A stretch of 64,000 bases of DNA from Phallus indusiatus (taxonomy: Eukaryota > Basidiomycota > Agaricomycetes > Phallales > Phallaceae), in contig JAQFWX010000006.1 in the NCBI GenBank assembly GCA_027605045.1, forward strand, positions 124,001 to 188,000, written 5' to 3'. Every line of letters starts with the position of its first letter. Position 1 is the stretch's first letter. Below are positions 36,367 to 48,400 of the stretch, one piece after another. The position numbers and the translations under genes are program-made. A model generated the notes under the pieces. That model was not told the DNA's origin. It did not search any database and saw only the letters and a program-made list of their open reading frames with translations.

Positions 36367-39297
36367 TCAATGAGAACTCGACTCGCTCGAGCTCGAGGAA
36401 TCTTCAACGTGCAAAAACGGATTTCGGAAAGTCGGTGGATCTGTGATACCAGGAGGTAAAGCGGGTGGTGAACGCTGAGATAGATCCGAGATTTGACTGT
36501 GGCTTTCCCTCGAACTTGTCACCGACTCTACCGAACCTCTTTCACGGGAAAGAGAAACCGTGTTATCGCCTTCAAAGGTTGTTTGAGCTAGCGGACTTGG
36601 GGTTTTGGACGAGAACCTGACGGTACGCCCGGCTGAAGACCCTTTCCTTGGATTTAACGGGGCTGCTCTCGGCGACGTCGGTTCAAAACTAGCGCTGGGC
36701 AGAGGCGTCACCAGCGCTGATTTCGAAGTAAAAGATCTGGGCGAAACACTGAGCCAGGTATCATCATCATCTGATTTCGGCGAGAACGGGGATATCTCCT
36801 CGTACGGTTCGATATGGAATTTGAGCATTGATTTTTGTTGAGACAGCCACGACGCGCCTCGTGATTTTCTCACTGCGTCCAGTTCACTAATTGGTAATGC
36901 GATAATATACCCATCGTCGTCCAACATGAACTGCAATTTGTCCAACTTTCGTTTAAGAGACTGTTTATCGTCGGTTGGTGTTATAAAGCTGGTGTTTGCA
37001 TGTGGCAAGATACTCATGCAGTGAGCGATGAATCCCGGGCGAGTCCCTAAATTGATGTCTCGGCTTCGTCTGCGGTAGAAACAGTATAGCACTATTTCGG
37101 TGAACGCGACGATAAGGAGTAGAACCGAAAGAACGTGGACTATCGTATTACTTCATAAAGAAAAAAAAGATTAGCGTCGGTAGCGGAAACAGAGACACTA
37201 GAGTAAAAGTAAACGAACTTCATGAAAAGACGATTGGGCCAGAGCGTGACATCAGCCACAAGGGATTGCGAGGCGGGTACAAAATAATTCCCAAGAGCAA
37301 TGATACTCAGATATTGCGTCTAAATAAAATGAGATTACTTGTTTTACGCAAGTGCATAAAAGAAACGCATACATAGATGCTTTGTGTGATATTTAATATC
37401 CCCTGTTCTGAGAACCCCCCAGGATTCAATGTTGCATCCGTGGCAAGCCTGAATTCCTTGGGTTAGAATATAACGGATGACAAAAATTATCACCATCTCA
37501 CCTGAAAATAGCGCCAGGTATTTGTGTTTGAACTGCAAGTGCTCTCGCAGCAATGAAAGGGTTACTGAGATTAAACGAAGCAGCAGGATTTTGAGAATCA
37601 AAAGTTATGCTGTTCAATAACAATAATAATATGAGTTCCGAACAATTAAGGAAAAATAAAGTTTACCCGTTAAAAGCGTCTCCGGAAAAAGCACCACTAG
37701 TAATATTATTTTCATTGGGAGGAACATTGCCAATCTCGATCAAGCTTGTCAAAAGTCCCGTCGTCCCATCCACTGTGACCTCCACAGCCGCAGTTTTCAA
37801 CGAAACCTCACAAAACACAGATCTCGCTATAATTTGACCCGTACCACTTCCGATAGTATAAAACCAAAACAAAACGGGAGCAAATTCGGGAGAGATGGCG
37901 TTAGGCGTACAATTTGTGATTGCTTGAGCGCCATATTGGTTATTTGATGAAGAGGGGACGATTGTTACTGATCTGGAACATCCCGGAGCAATGTCCACTT
38001 GGAGGGTAGTATTTGGGGATTGGGGTGAGTTTATGAGAACATCAACGGGAACGGAGGAGCAGTTCAGCTGGGACTGTATAGCGGTCGTGTTCACAGTTAC
38101 CGAAGAGTTTACGGTGATATCGGAAGGGTACTGAATAGCCAATGCAAAGATAAGCTCTCTAAGGGAAAGGTAGATGAAGGGGACAGTGAAACTGACCTGA
38201 AATCGAGCTACCGCCCAAGAATTACTGACAAATGGGGGGTTGTCCAGATCGTAAAACGCTGCCGCTTCCGAAAATCCGGCTGCAGCTACGAAAGAAGATA
38301 AATCTTGAAAAACAGGGTTTAAACCCAAAGTCGCCACACTCTGAACATCAGTGGCGGCTTTATGACCCTGATTTAGCAAAACTTCCGTGAGGATGGAGGA
38401 ATGCGTCACCAACTTACCACGAGAAACAAATCGAACACTCTTTACGAAGAACAATGAACTAGCCAAGGGGTGATATAATATACCCAGAAATGCGAATATT
38501 GTGGAGATTAAAACTATATAGCGTCCCGTCGCAAGTGAAACTTTGAGTAACTTCATAAAACTGATTTTTAAAGGGTCAGCAACAGGGCAGGAAACGGCAA
38601 GCAATGCACGATAGAGACGGACTTCATGTGTTCCATGTCGAGTAGGACGCTGTCCTGGGCTTTTGCCGGTCCTCGCGACATATTAATGTAGGGCTGAGGG
38701 TCGGCGGTTAGTTTTTAAAGCCTGTTGTAAAAAAAGACCTAGAATAGATAGTTACCTGCATTCTCCTATAAGCTCTGTCCAAACTTCTCCAATAATACGC
38801 CAAGCCAGTGATTGAGAGCGTTGGAATAAACGACTACAGAACATCCAGTGACCATGTTAACCCGCTCGCTGTGGTCGACCAATCAAATGAGACATACGCT
38901 ATAAAACTGGACCTTCCCCGTAGTCATCTTCCCAGTTGTGAATCCTAAGCAAAGTAGACGACGAGATATTAGAGAACGAGAGAAGATCCGGAAGGAATGA
39001 GGATTTGCCTTGTTGTTTGATGGATACTATTAAAGCGATCTCGAGGGCGATAGCTAACGAAAACATCAGACTGGTGGCAGCCGCGAATCGCCATGTTGCA
39101 AGAGCCGCTGGGGTCTATGGAAAGTTGAGACACAGTGGCACGTTGAGCTGAATGCTGTAATGAAAACGGACCTTGTTTTTCTTCTTTTTCCCTCCTGGAA
39201 TGTCGACGTACGAAGATGTGGAAGGGGATGCGATAGACGATCTTCTATCCTTCAGAGACAGCAACGAAGACAGACGAAGGTCTTTGAGAGACTTCAT
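36367..39297 (-). CDS. DUF3433-family fungal membrane protein
   Basis: The start MKSLKDLRLSSLLSLKDRRS at 39297 is followed by an intron after GGKKKKNK and a first membrane helix (..TSLMFSLAIALEIALIVSI, near 39060). Later exons carry SFIPTLSITGLAYYWRSLDR (near 38800) and PYINMSRG...SVLLD, a pattern I associate with DUF3433 proteins (..PY..LS.......SLLLD). A long lumenal or extracellular segment with many N-x-S/T sites covers 38600-37665. Another helix (IVHVLSVLLLIVAFTEIVLYCFY) lies near 37100, then a cytosolic serine-rich tail to the stop at 36367. I infer roughly 800-850 residues in about nine exons; I did not fix every splice site, notably a possible 38-base intron near 38190. The function of the family is unknown; a surface or organelle membrane location is likely. 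Confidence 0.75.
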
Positions 39298-39805
39298 CTT
39301 GAGACTAAGCGCAAGACAGGATGGAAAGATGTGAAATGGTTAATTATCAATGATCAAAGTATAATAGAAGGAGAAGACACGGCACTAGTGCGATGGCAAC
39401 TCGCGTTGTTGATGCCGGAATGTATCGACTACTTTGAGACCAAGACCGTGGACCAAAAAAAAAGCAAAAAAAAAAACAAGACACAAAATCTCTAGGCATC
39501 TGAATTCGAACCCTTTCGACTCAAATAGTGCATGGTATATTTTAGTACGATTTTCAGGCAGCAATCAAGGGTCGCCGTGTCACACGGATTAGTAACATTA
39601 GGTAACACTCTCTAACACTAGCACCGCGGTAAAATTTGTATTGCACAGGCGCCGAATGATGCACAGCATTCCGCAGGACAAAAAAAAAAGAAGAAAGAAA
39701 AAACATCTGACAGAAACAAGTAAACAAACGGACAAACAAATTCAGATTAGATCTTGAAGGAAAAAAACAATATTACATTCAAAGTCATCTGTTCGGGTTT
39801 GTGTT
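39298..39805. other. Intergenic region between amylase and DUF3433 gene
   Basis: Two A-rich tracts occur (near 39458-39478 and 39680-39710). A plus-strand frame at 39160-39495 overlaps the first exon of the DUF3433 gene on the other strand and is a shadow. I see no gene. The block should hold the DUF3433 promoter and the amylase 3' end. Confidence 0.45.
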
Positions 39806-42800
39806 TTATCTCCAAGTATCATTTAGAGTTTGGGATCCATATTCTGGGCTGACATCTTCTCGGTTCGGGTCCGACTCCCATACCACCTAGATTGGCAATT
39901 GATGCATGACGCAAAACAGCATAGTGTTTCACTTACCTCTCCAGAGGATGTGATCCTGATGAATTTGTATTGAAAGGAGGTATTGGAGGGCATAGCCACA
40001 CCAGCTTTCCAAACAGGATAATCAAGCGCTGATAGTGGTATCTACGCAAGTGGTTATTAGTATTATTCTTTGACAACGTGGTCGGTGACCGAGGACACCT
40101 ACGGCGGAACTTGGGGCCCAATTGCCCAACTCGGCTATGCTCCCAGCAACAAAGATATTCTACGATATTACGTTATAAATGTGAGAAGGCATTCTTTTTT
40201 TGGAAAACTTACGTCCCCATATACCGTCGTGACCGTCTCCCAAAAGTTCACCGTAACTAGATCCAATCCACCAGTAGTCGATGGCGTCGCTGTAGCACTA
40301 GTCGCGGTCGGTGTTGAAGACATCGCATTTATGTGAATCGCAAGCGCATTTCTAGGTCCCACTGTCGCTGAAAAAGCTCCTGCCGATGAAACAGAATACC
40401 TGGGGTGTAATTTTATTATTATTATGAATTCGTATATGGTGCTTAAGGCTCACGAAGAACCACTGCAAACACCGCCTTTGGTCGGTCCGGTTATCACATC
40501 GCAGTACACACCCGCAGGGAGAGACGTCGAAAACGTGTTTGTCCAGGAAACATCTTCATTATTGATCACTACGTATCCGGTCGACCCTGTTTTGGTACTC
40601 AGTAATTGGCAATCGCAACAACAACCATGACACGCCGAGTCATAGCGTCGTATGTATGTATCACGTCATTAAAAATTAAACAAAATAACCAACCTCGACC
40701 AAAAGCAATTTGCTGAGAAGTACCGGATGTAAATTGGACAATGTCCCCGCTGACTGAATTTCTAAATGTCACCATTCCCGCGAAAGGAAGCCATCGGTGC
40801 TGGCATAGCCTGCACAGGGGCAACATAAAAGAATCACTGAAATAAGCCGCCATATGTAATTTAAAGCGAGTTACCATCCATCGGTTTCCCCATCTCCATT
40901 ACATACACCGACCCCTGGAGGACATAAGTAAAATGGGACAATCCATAATCAGACTGCCAAACCGTACCCCCATTAGGAGCGCCCTGATCATAAGACGTAA
41001 ATTCGTAGCTCGAGATCACGGTTGGAGTCCCGTATGAATGAGCTCTATACAACTTAAGTGTTTCAGATCCTTTTAACTGAAAAAGAGACACGTAAAAAAA
41101 TACGCACAATGAAAGAATCGTTGCCAAAACATATTCGTTCGAAGGGGAATCGTATAATAGGGAATTTCCGTTCTGTATCGGATGAGGAGTTATTTACAGA
41201 AAGGTGAACTCCACTGCTGAGCTTACCCTTTCTGTATCATGATTTGCCTGAACTCGACGGTTCCATTTAAAGTCATCTTCCTGAATTGGATCGTCTTCCC
41301 ACTCACCACAAATACATTAGCTATCTCGCCTGGCACCCAACCTTAATTTTACAGATCAAAACAACGTCACCGCGCTATATAATTAAATATGACAAGAAGA
41401 GAAACGCGAACCTTGGTTATCCAGGTCCTGCAGAGAAGTGAGGGGCGAATTCCCAGTAAATGCACTTTGAAGAGCCGAGGTAAATCGGAACCTATCAAAT
41501 AGAGCAAGTCAATCATCAACCGATCATCAAGCAAAAGATATCTACTCTTGGACATCGCCTGAGCGAGTCATAAACAAACTGAGTCAAAAGGGGAAAAAGA
41601 TTCAGATTAATTAATGCGTACCGTTTCCCGTGTACATATTTGGAGTAACAGGCTGCCCATCACCAAAAATAACCTAAATATATGCTGTGTAAATGCGAAG
41701 TGCTTCTGATATGATCATCCTGTGACTCACCTCTTGGGTAATATATGGCTTTCTTGTCAATTGAGATAGAATGTTTGAAATATCGGAAACATTTATATCT
41801 AGAAAGAACGGGTGTTTGATTGTTTATTTGTCCATCATTCAAGACCAGAATGATACTTTTCGAAGCATCCAACCTCAACCCGTCAACACCGAGGGAAAGC
41901 AAATCGTTTGCATATTCTGCGAGACGTCCTCGGACATATTCGGTATCTGTAGCAAGACTATATATGCTCATTAGGCAACGGTAATTTTGACGTAATTGTT
42001 CGGTACTCACTCTGCAAGATTGTCCAATTGACATGTCCACACCTCCACTTCATTGTCCCAGTTAACTATATAAACCATTGGATTTCCCTCTGTTGATTGC
42101 GGGCCTATAGCTTACCGATGTTATCATCAGGCTCCAAACCACAATGATGGAAGTCCTGTACTAGATCTTAATCCGCCTTGAAAACTAAGAGAAAAGACCA
42201 CACACTTGATATTCATATATGCCCGGATAGACATATTGCGTGAAATCTTCAAATATACTGTTTTAAAGAGGTGTAGTTGATAATTAAGGGCGAGAGCTTA
42301 CTACTACCGGCAACACCGACGCCTTTTCAAGATGATTAACGAAACAAATAATAAAAGGTAAGACGTTTACAGGATACCTGAAGCTTCACCACTCTAAGAA
42401 AAAACGATCAACAAACGTGACTCTCCGAGAAAGGTAATAATAATGCATTACCATGTGATTAAAAATAGTATCTTATTTTTGGATTGTTATCACATGCATA
42501 TATAGTAACCATAGAAAAAGGGTTTAGACGCGTACCGGCAATGACACCAACACCAGCCTCATGGCAAGTTGAGATCATATTGGCATATTGTGTACGATTT
42601 CCCCGTTTTGAAATGAGATTGTACGATACGGGCTGATAGTCTGTCCACCATTGTGGTCCGGTGACATGTTCAGCAGCAGGGCTCACTAATATGCTATAAA
42701 TTATAGATATTCTGAAAAAAAAACGGCCTCTTACCTTGAACGAATCCATATCCCGACGGACCGAGAAAATTCTGGCATTCCGAAGCAACGCTATCCCAGC

Positions 42801-43044
42801 TCCATTGGAACATCTGTACGATAACATCTGAAGAAACACACAATTAGCTTAAATGCGTTATGCGACGTTGAGGTGTACCTTTGCTACCGCCGGGGCCTCT
42901 GCGGTTCGAATTCCCAGTGAAAGAGGAAGCAAGACGACTTGTCGGCGTCGGACCTCCGGGATCGATCTTATTCGCACAAAAGGGTATTTCCTCGCAGAGA
43001 AATGATAAAAGCCAGGCAACCGAATTCAACTGATTCCACAGCAT
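39806..43044 (-). CDS. Secreted GH13 alpha-amylase with CBM20 starch-binding domain
   Basis: About 17-18 short exons encode a protein that hydrolyses alpha-1,4 bonds in starch or glycogen. The N-terminus (MLWNQLNSVAWLLSFL) is a plausible signal peptide. In order on the minus strand: VIVQMFQWSWDSVASEC (exon 42837-42735), SPAAEHVTGPQWWTDYQPVS, region I ADTIFNHM (spliced), region II GLRLDASK with the catalytic Asp, region III YITQEVI with the acid Glu, region IV ANHDTER, then the C domain (GTPTVISSYEFTSYDQGAPN) and a C-terminal CBM20 (VTVNFWETVTTVYG, then GSIAELGNWAPSSAV and YPVWKAGVAM, ending WESDPNRED..W before the stop at 39806). All catalytic residues are present. Sequence pattern suggests GH13 subfamily 32, common in Agaricomycetes. 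A threonine/serine linker (STPTATSATATPSTTG) separates catalytic and binding domains. Very small exons (region I exon about 20 bases, another of 16) make it easy to mispredict. Confidence 0.92.
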
Positions 43045-45445
43045 TTACGGGACAGAGAGAGGAGAATCATTTGTCAATCAGGTCTAGTCGAAGATTATAT
43101 GCATCACGCGGGACCGGCGAGAAGCCCTTCGAGCTTGCGACGTCACGAGAGCCGGCATAATCAAAACCCAAGCGTCAAATCTTATTCTTGTGACCCAATG
43201 AGAAATAATCACATGTAGAAAGTTATACCGAGATTTGCACTTTTGTAGGAGGCGGTGCCAGTTTGGAAGTGGGGTTTCGTTTGGCTATCAATAGGGTTGA
43301 GAACCTCTTTGAAGGATAACAGTAAAAATAGCAATATATTGAACGAGATCTTTATGCGAGTACCGCAACTCCGCTGATGTATCTTCGAAGGGATCCAAGT
43401 TTAGTCTTGTGCCATCTCATTGAGTATTAGTGCACAAATTTGAAAGATTGATCTGAGAAGATACCGTTTAAACCCTTGAATTCTTGAATTCTTGGTGCTT
43501 CAATGTCAAAATGACATTCTCTTGTTGGCACATGTTCAATGGCTAATCGTTTAAGAGATCTATTGAGCCGGAACTGAAGTCTAGACAGATGGTGGATCGT
43601 CATATAGCAACACTTGATAAGTTCAACTGAATCATTGTGAAGGGTTCAGGCAACGTGTCCCGTTATCCGCAAATCACAAATTGGATCAAGTCCACCTATT
43701 CAACGGAATGGGGTAGCATCAATAAGGGAGAATCTTTTAAGCATCACAACGATGAGTGCTTCAAGAACTAAATAAGTCAGATTAAGGATAATAACGATAA
43801 CGAAAAGTTGAACGAACATGGGACAGTAAATTGAATGGTAACTTTATATGTTCCCATCCTTAATGATTACTGTGTGAACGTATCATGCCAACAGTCTTTC
43901 GTGAATGTTACGATTTTGAAGTGATTTGGACATCTTTGTTCACAATCTCGTCAAAACAACAGCCTTCTTAGCACGGTCGGACAATTCTAGGTTAAGATGA
44001 GAGTCAACGAACTTGAGAGAGACAGAAATCCAGTGACAGTGTTAATGATTCTGGTCAATAAAATCACGTGAATATTTGCTTTTGACATTCTGCATATGTT
44101 GCGCTGAAAGTTGCGTTTGTGTCGACAGCTGCAGTGCTGCCAGTGAATAAGAAGCGTGGGGGCACCCGGCAAACTGATGAACATTGCGAGTACGTAAGCC
44201 TACTTCTGCTTCGACCCCACTATTGCCCCACTGTCACTGAAAGTTCAAGCTATCTCCTGCTATCTCGCTAAGAAAATCTCCAACTAGCTCGGAGATTCTC
44301 ACGTCAATTGTTCATGATTCGGGAACAAAGTCAACACGTCGAAAGTAACATCGGTGCCAGCAGCTGAGCATTGGGAGTCAGACTCGTCAAATACCGGTCA
44401 AGCTCATGATCAAAAATAGGCTGGGTAGCGGTGTATTTGTCTTTTTGTGTTCTCCCGCCACATAAATGCTCACCCGTATATGACTTCTCAAAGGCCAATC
44501 TTTAAAATCGAACATGCACATATATGTGTACACCAATGAATGCCAATATTCTGCCTAGATGTGATACATCGTGCTTGACGCTCTCGAGACTCGGAGGTAT
44601 CGGCCGAAGCGTACGACGGACATCAAGTTCGTTATATTGCTTACCTGTTAATATGGAATCAGCCAAAATAGGACTTACACCTCGGGTTTTTCTCTCTTAT
44701 CACTCTGCCCCTCCCAAGCAGGACCCTGTCTGGCAGGAACGGTCACCGCAAATTATCAGTATTGCTACATACTATTGCTCAGTTTTTAATTGAGAATGTA
44801 ATTTCGGTCGAAAGTGGGCTATTTCTGACTTCTCGCAGACCTTTTATCGATATCTGTGAGGACAATTTCGTCCTTTATTCTTGAATACTGCATGCTCCTA
44901 CTTGCATCATAAACCGATGTCGCCAATTTCAAAAATGGACTGATTATATAGTTTCTCTTTTCACGTCGACATCAGTAAATTATCTCCTCGTTCCGAAAAT
45001 GCGCATCGCGGTCAGCTGGCGTGTTTCAGCAGGGTAGCGTGATGTGGCCGAAGCTTACGTCGCCTCGACATTTTTAAGCAGCAAACCTAAGCGAGACTAA
45101 CATGCGGATTATTTTAAGCTTCCTTGCCATGAAGCTGGTCAAGATTGAATGCATCTAAGGAGATGATCCTTAGCTCGGATACTTTATAGAATCATATATG
45201 TGGTGCCTTCCGACATGCGGCTTTTACGCCAAGTGCCAGTGGACATCATTCCGGCGGGCAGTGAATGTGAATATAGTTGATATGCATTAGGTGGTCCTAT
45301 ACCACTCATATTGAGTAGAACATGCACTTAGATGTACTACCATACGGATGCAATATACAAGAACTAAGCGCTGAATTGATCCGCCACTAGCCCCTCCCGA
45401 GTCTTATTCATCTGCTACATAATACTAATAAATACTAATACACAA
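43045..45445. other. Long intergenic region between amylase and NLR copy C
   Basis: About 2.4 kb with no supported gene. Frames are short (the longest is 89 codons at 44524-44793) and I see no domain or splice pattern. A small direct repeat (TTGAATTCTTGAATTCTTGG) lies near 43481. Unlike the other NLR surroundings, I find no clear match to R1 or R2 here, so this side looks like ancestral sequence downstream of copy C. Confidence 0.5.
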
Positions 45446-48400
45446 TTAACTTGATCCACATTCTGTCCAGTGAGTTCCGTGCACAAATTTTTCAAAATTG
45501 AGCTTTGTAACATCTCGACAGGGTATATGCATAACGCAAGGATACCAAAACTGCTTTCGTCTTTTCTCTGGAATCCAAAACAAAAGTTCACCCTGCAAAC
45601 CCAAAACCCAGCCGTTATTCATCTTAGCGAAAGCGGGTAGTGAAGCCTTTTTCCAGGCCATTATTGCGTAGTTCAGCATCTCCATTTTGTCAGGTTTCGG
45701 TTCTCTGAGTCTGAGAGTCTTTTTTGAGCGAATTTTAACCGAATAAAAGCGTCAATCTTCGACTTACCCTTCAATTACGGGCCCGTCACCGGGGAGTAAG
45801 TTATTTTCAGGATTGTACAGAGAAGAGATTTTCTCATATATATCCAAGTCCCAAATAGAACATTGTGAAGTGAGAGCAATTGAGTCTATCAGGCGGCTAT
45901 TGCTCAAAACTAGGGCCCTTATCTCATCCGGGTCAAACGGGTGCTGAATTGTCTTGCAAACCGTCCTTTTGGATTCCATATCCCAGATATCCAAAAGAGC
46001 TGTGTTTCCTGAAGTGGCTTCATTGGACGCTGTTATGATTAGTCTCGAATCATTGGAGAACCATAGCTTCTTGGCCGGTTGATTCAACGATGGACCTTTG
46101 AGCGATATTTCGGTGTCCATGTCGAGCAACTTCATTTCCCCGTTGTCTATCCATGTCAGATACTTTCCACTCGGAGAAAGTTGCCACTCGAGATTATCGC
46201 ATGAAAATGAAATGGTGTTTATCGTTGCACCTGTTGACGCATCTAGCATATTGACGGTACGCTTCGATATGCATATAACATGCTTCTCGTCGGAAGCGAA
46301 GGCAACTGGGCGAAACAAAATTTCAACTGACGTAAACGGACCCCCCACTACCCCACCCGATGGGCATTCTCGGATTTCCATGTAATCACCATAGACAATA
46401 ACGAAGCGGGTACCCGTTGTAGAGATGAAAAGTCTTCGTACCCACTGTGAGACGGTGTATGGACCGCCAATCAGGTTGCGGGTGTAGTTATCCCATATCT
46501 TGATGATTCCGTTTATGTCCCCAGAAATGAGATATTTGGTAGAGCAGTCAAGCACGGTGATCGATTGTCCCGATCCGTCTACAACTGTCTCGCCTTCGCT
46601 CTGATTCCATAAACAGAGCCCACGGCTGGTGACATACGCCACACGCACGTTTTCCTCGTCGGGGTAAACCATCGATGCGATTGTTTTTAATTCAACTTCA
46701 AAGACGATCGTATTCGTTGCCGTCGTATCCGATATTTGGAGGCGACTACGGCCATCACCCGTCACATACTGAAGAATGAGATATGTTGCCCGTAACCAAA
46801 TTGCGTTTATGCTTCCATTATCGAAACCATTTGAGTTATTCACTTCTACAGATTTTTCCCATTGTCGAACGTTTATCGTGCCATCAAATGTGCCCAACGC
46901 AATCGATTTCGAATCATGTGAGAATGCCAGGGAGTGGATGGAGATATTGTCCACATAGGATCGACTGATTAACTCTCCAGAAAACACGCTCCAAACTGAG
47001 TACACATTGAAGTAGGATGAAAGGATATATTGATTATCAGGAGAAAACTGAAATGTCTCGATATATGTCGGATGTTGAATTTCCGCGATTTTAGTGTTTG
47101 CTCGTACATCCCTTATTTCAATTGAAGTATGGCCGGTTTGAAAGGCAATGTAACTGTCAGTAAGCGCCACGTCCCCTTTGATATTGCAAAACACGGCATC
47201 TTGCGTTTGTTTTCGAGTGTTCCATATGTACACCTCCGTTTGGGAGTCCCGACGAAAAACAAGCCAGTCGCCATTGGGAGAAAATGCAGCAGCCAGAATG
47301 CGACATTTATCACCGTTGAATTGGTCAACAATCCGATGGTTCTGTCGATCAAATAAAACTCTTTTCTCTTCTGGCGCGTTCCAAGTTATAAAACACCCAT
47401 CCGAAGAGATGGTGCAAGATGTGAAATAATCCATCTCATAGGTTTCGACGCTCATTTCCTTTGTCTTCATGTTCCAAACCAGAATACCTCCGGCAAAACA
47501 GCAGTAGACCAAGTCTCCATCGGGAGAATATACGATGTCTTTGACTCCCCGAGAATAGTGATTGTCGTTTCCAGGTTTGGAACGAATCTCGCTTACAAGT
47601 CGCTCCCCTGTTATATAATTCCATATGCAGAATTCATCTCGATCAGTTCCGGTGGCGATATATCTGCCTTTCGGAGAAAAAGCAAGCGCCGTGGGAGTCC
47701 CGGTTGAAGCATGTCTCTGCATGCCAATACCAATCTTGCGTGAAGAACTGACAGGTTGGCCAATATCGAATGTGAAGAGTCCATGATACTTTTCAAGATA
47801 ATTTCTGGAAACGAAAGAACCGCGAGGGGTGAAGGGAAGAGCGGAGATATAAAGATGCGGCGTGCTTTCCGTCATAGCGTCTCCAAATTCATAACCGAAT
47901 TCCCATATATCCATCGCGTCGGCAGCCAAGCTACTTTCCGCATCCTAGCACCAAAATGAGCCAATAAAAAAGCGACAAACAAAGAGCCACCCACATTACA
48001 CCAATCTACTAATTCTCGCATCGTTACACAACCTTGATGAACCGTTTTTAATAAACTGAGCGCCTCAAAATAATACAGCAAATTGATGTCGAACAAATTT
48101 CGAATTTCGCAGGTGAGTTCTTCGCTATGAACTGACGACTGGAGATGGAAGGACCAGAAACGACACGAATACGACAAATGCGGCGGAATAGCTTTCTCGA
48201 CGCGTGAGCTGAAATCGGGAATTTCTTGGTTGCGCAGGTGTGATGTCTCGAGGTGACATAAATTGAAGTGAAGCATCCGGTTCGTCAATTTGAGACAAGC
48301 GAGTGTCATGAGACTTTGGTCCGATGCATCGATGTAGTACTCGTTCGTTTCTTTGCAGACAAAAAAGTCGAACAATGAGGTGTGAAGAGGTCGTACGGGA

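Noticed and set aside
39160..39495. 111-codon plus-strand frame
   Set aside because: It overlaps the first exon of the DUF3433 gene on the other strand and ends in a lysine-rich artefact from an A-rich tract.
39490..39560. Possible tRNA on the minus strand around a GGGTTCGAATTC string
   Set aside because: The string resembles a B box, but the bases around it do not pair as a T arm and no acceptor stem forms.
43045..45445. Hidden gene between amylase and copy C
   Set aside because: Frames are short, with no domain, no conserved partner elsewhere in the window and no credible splice chain.
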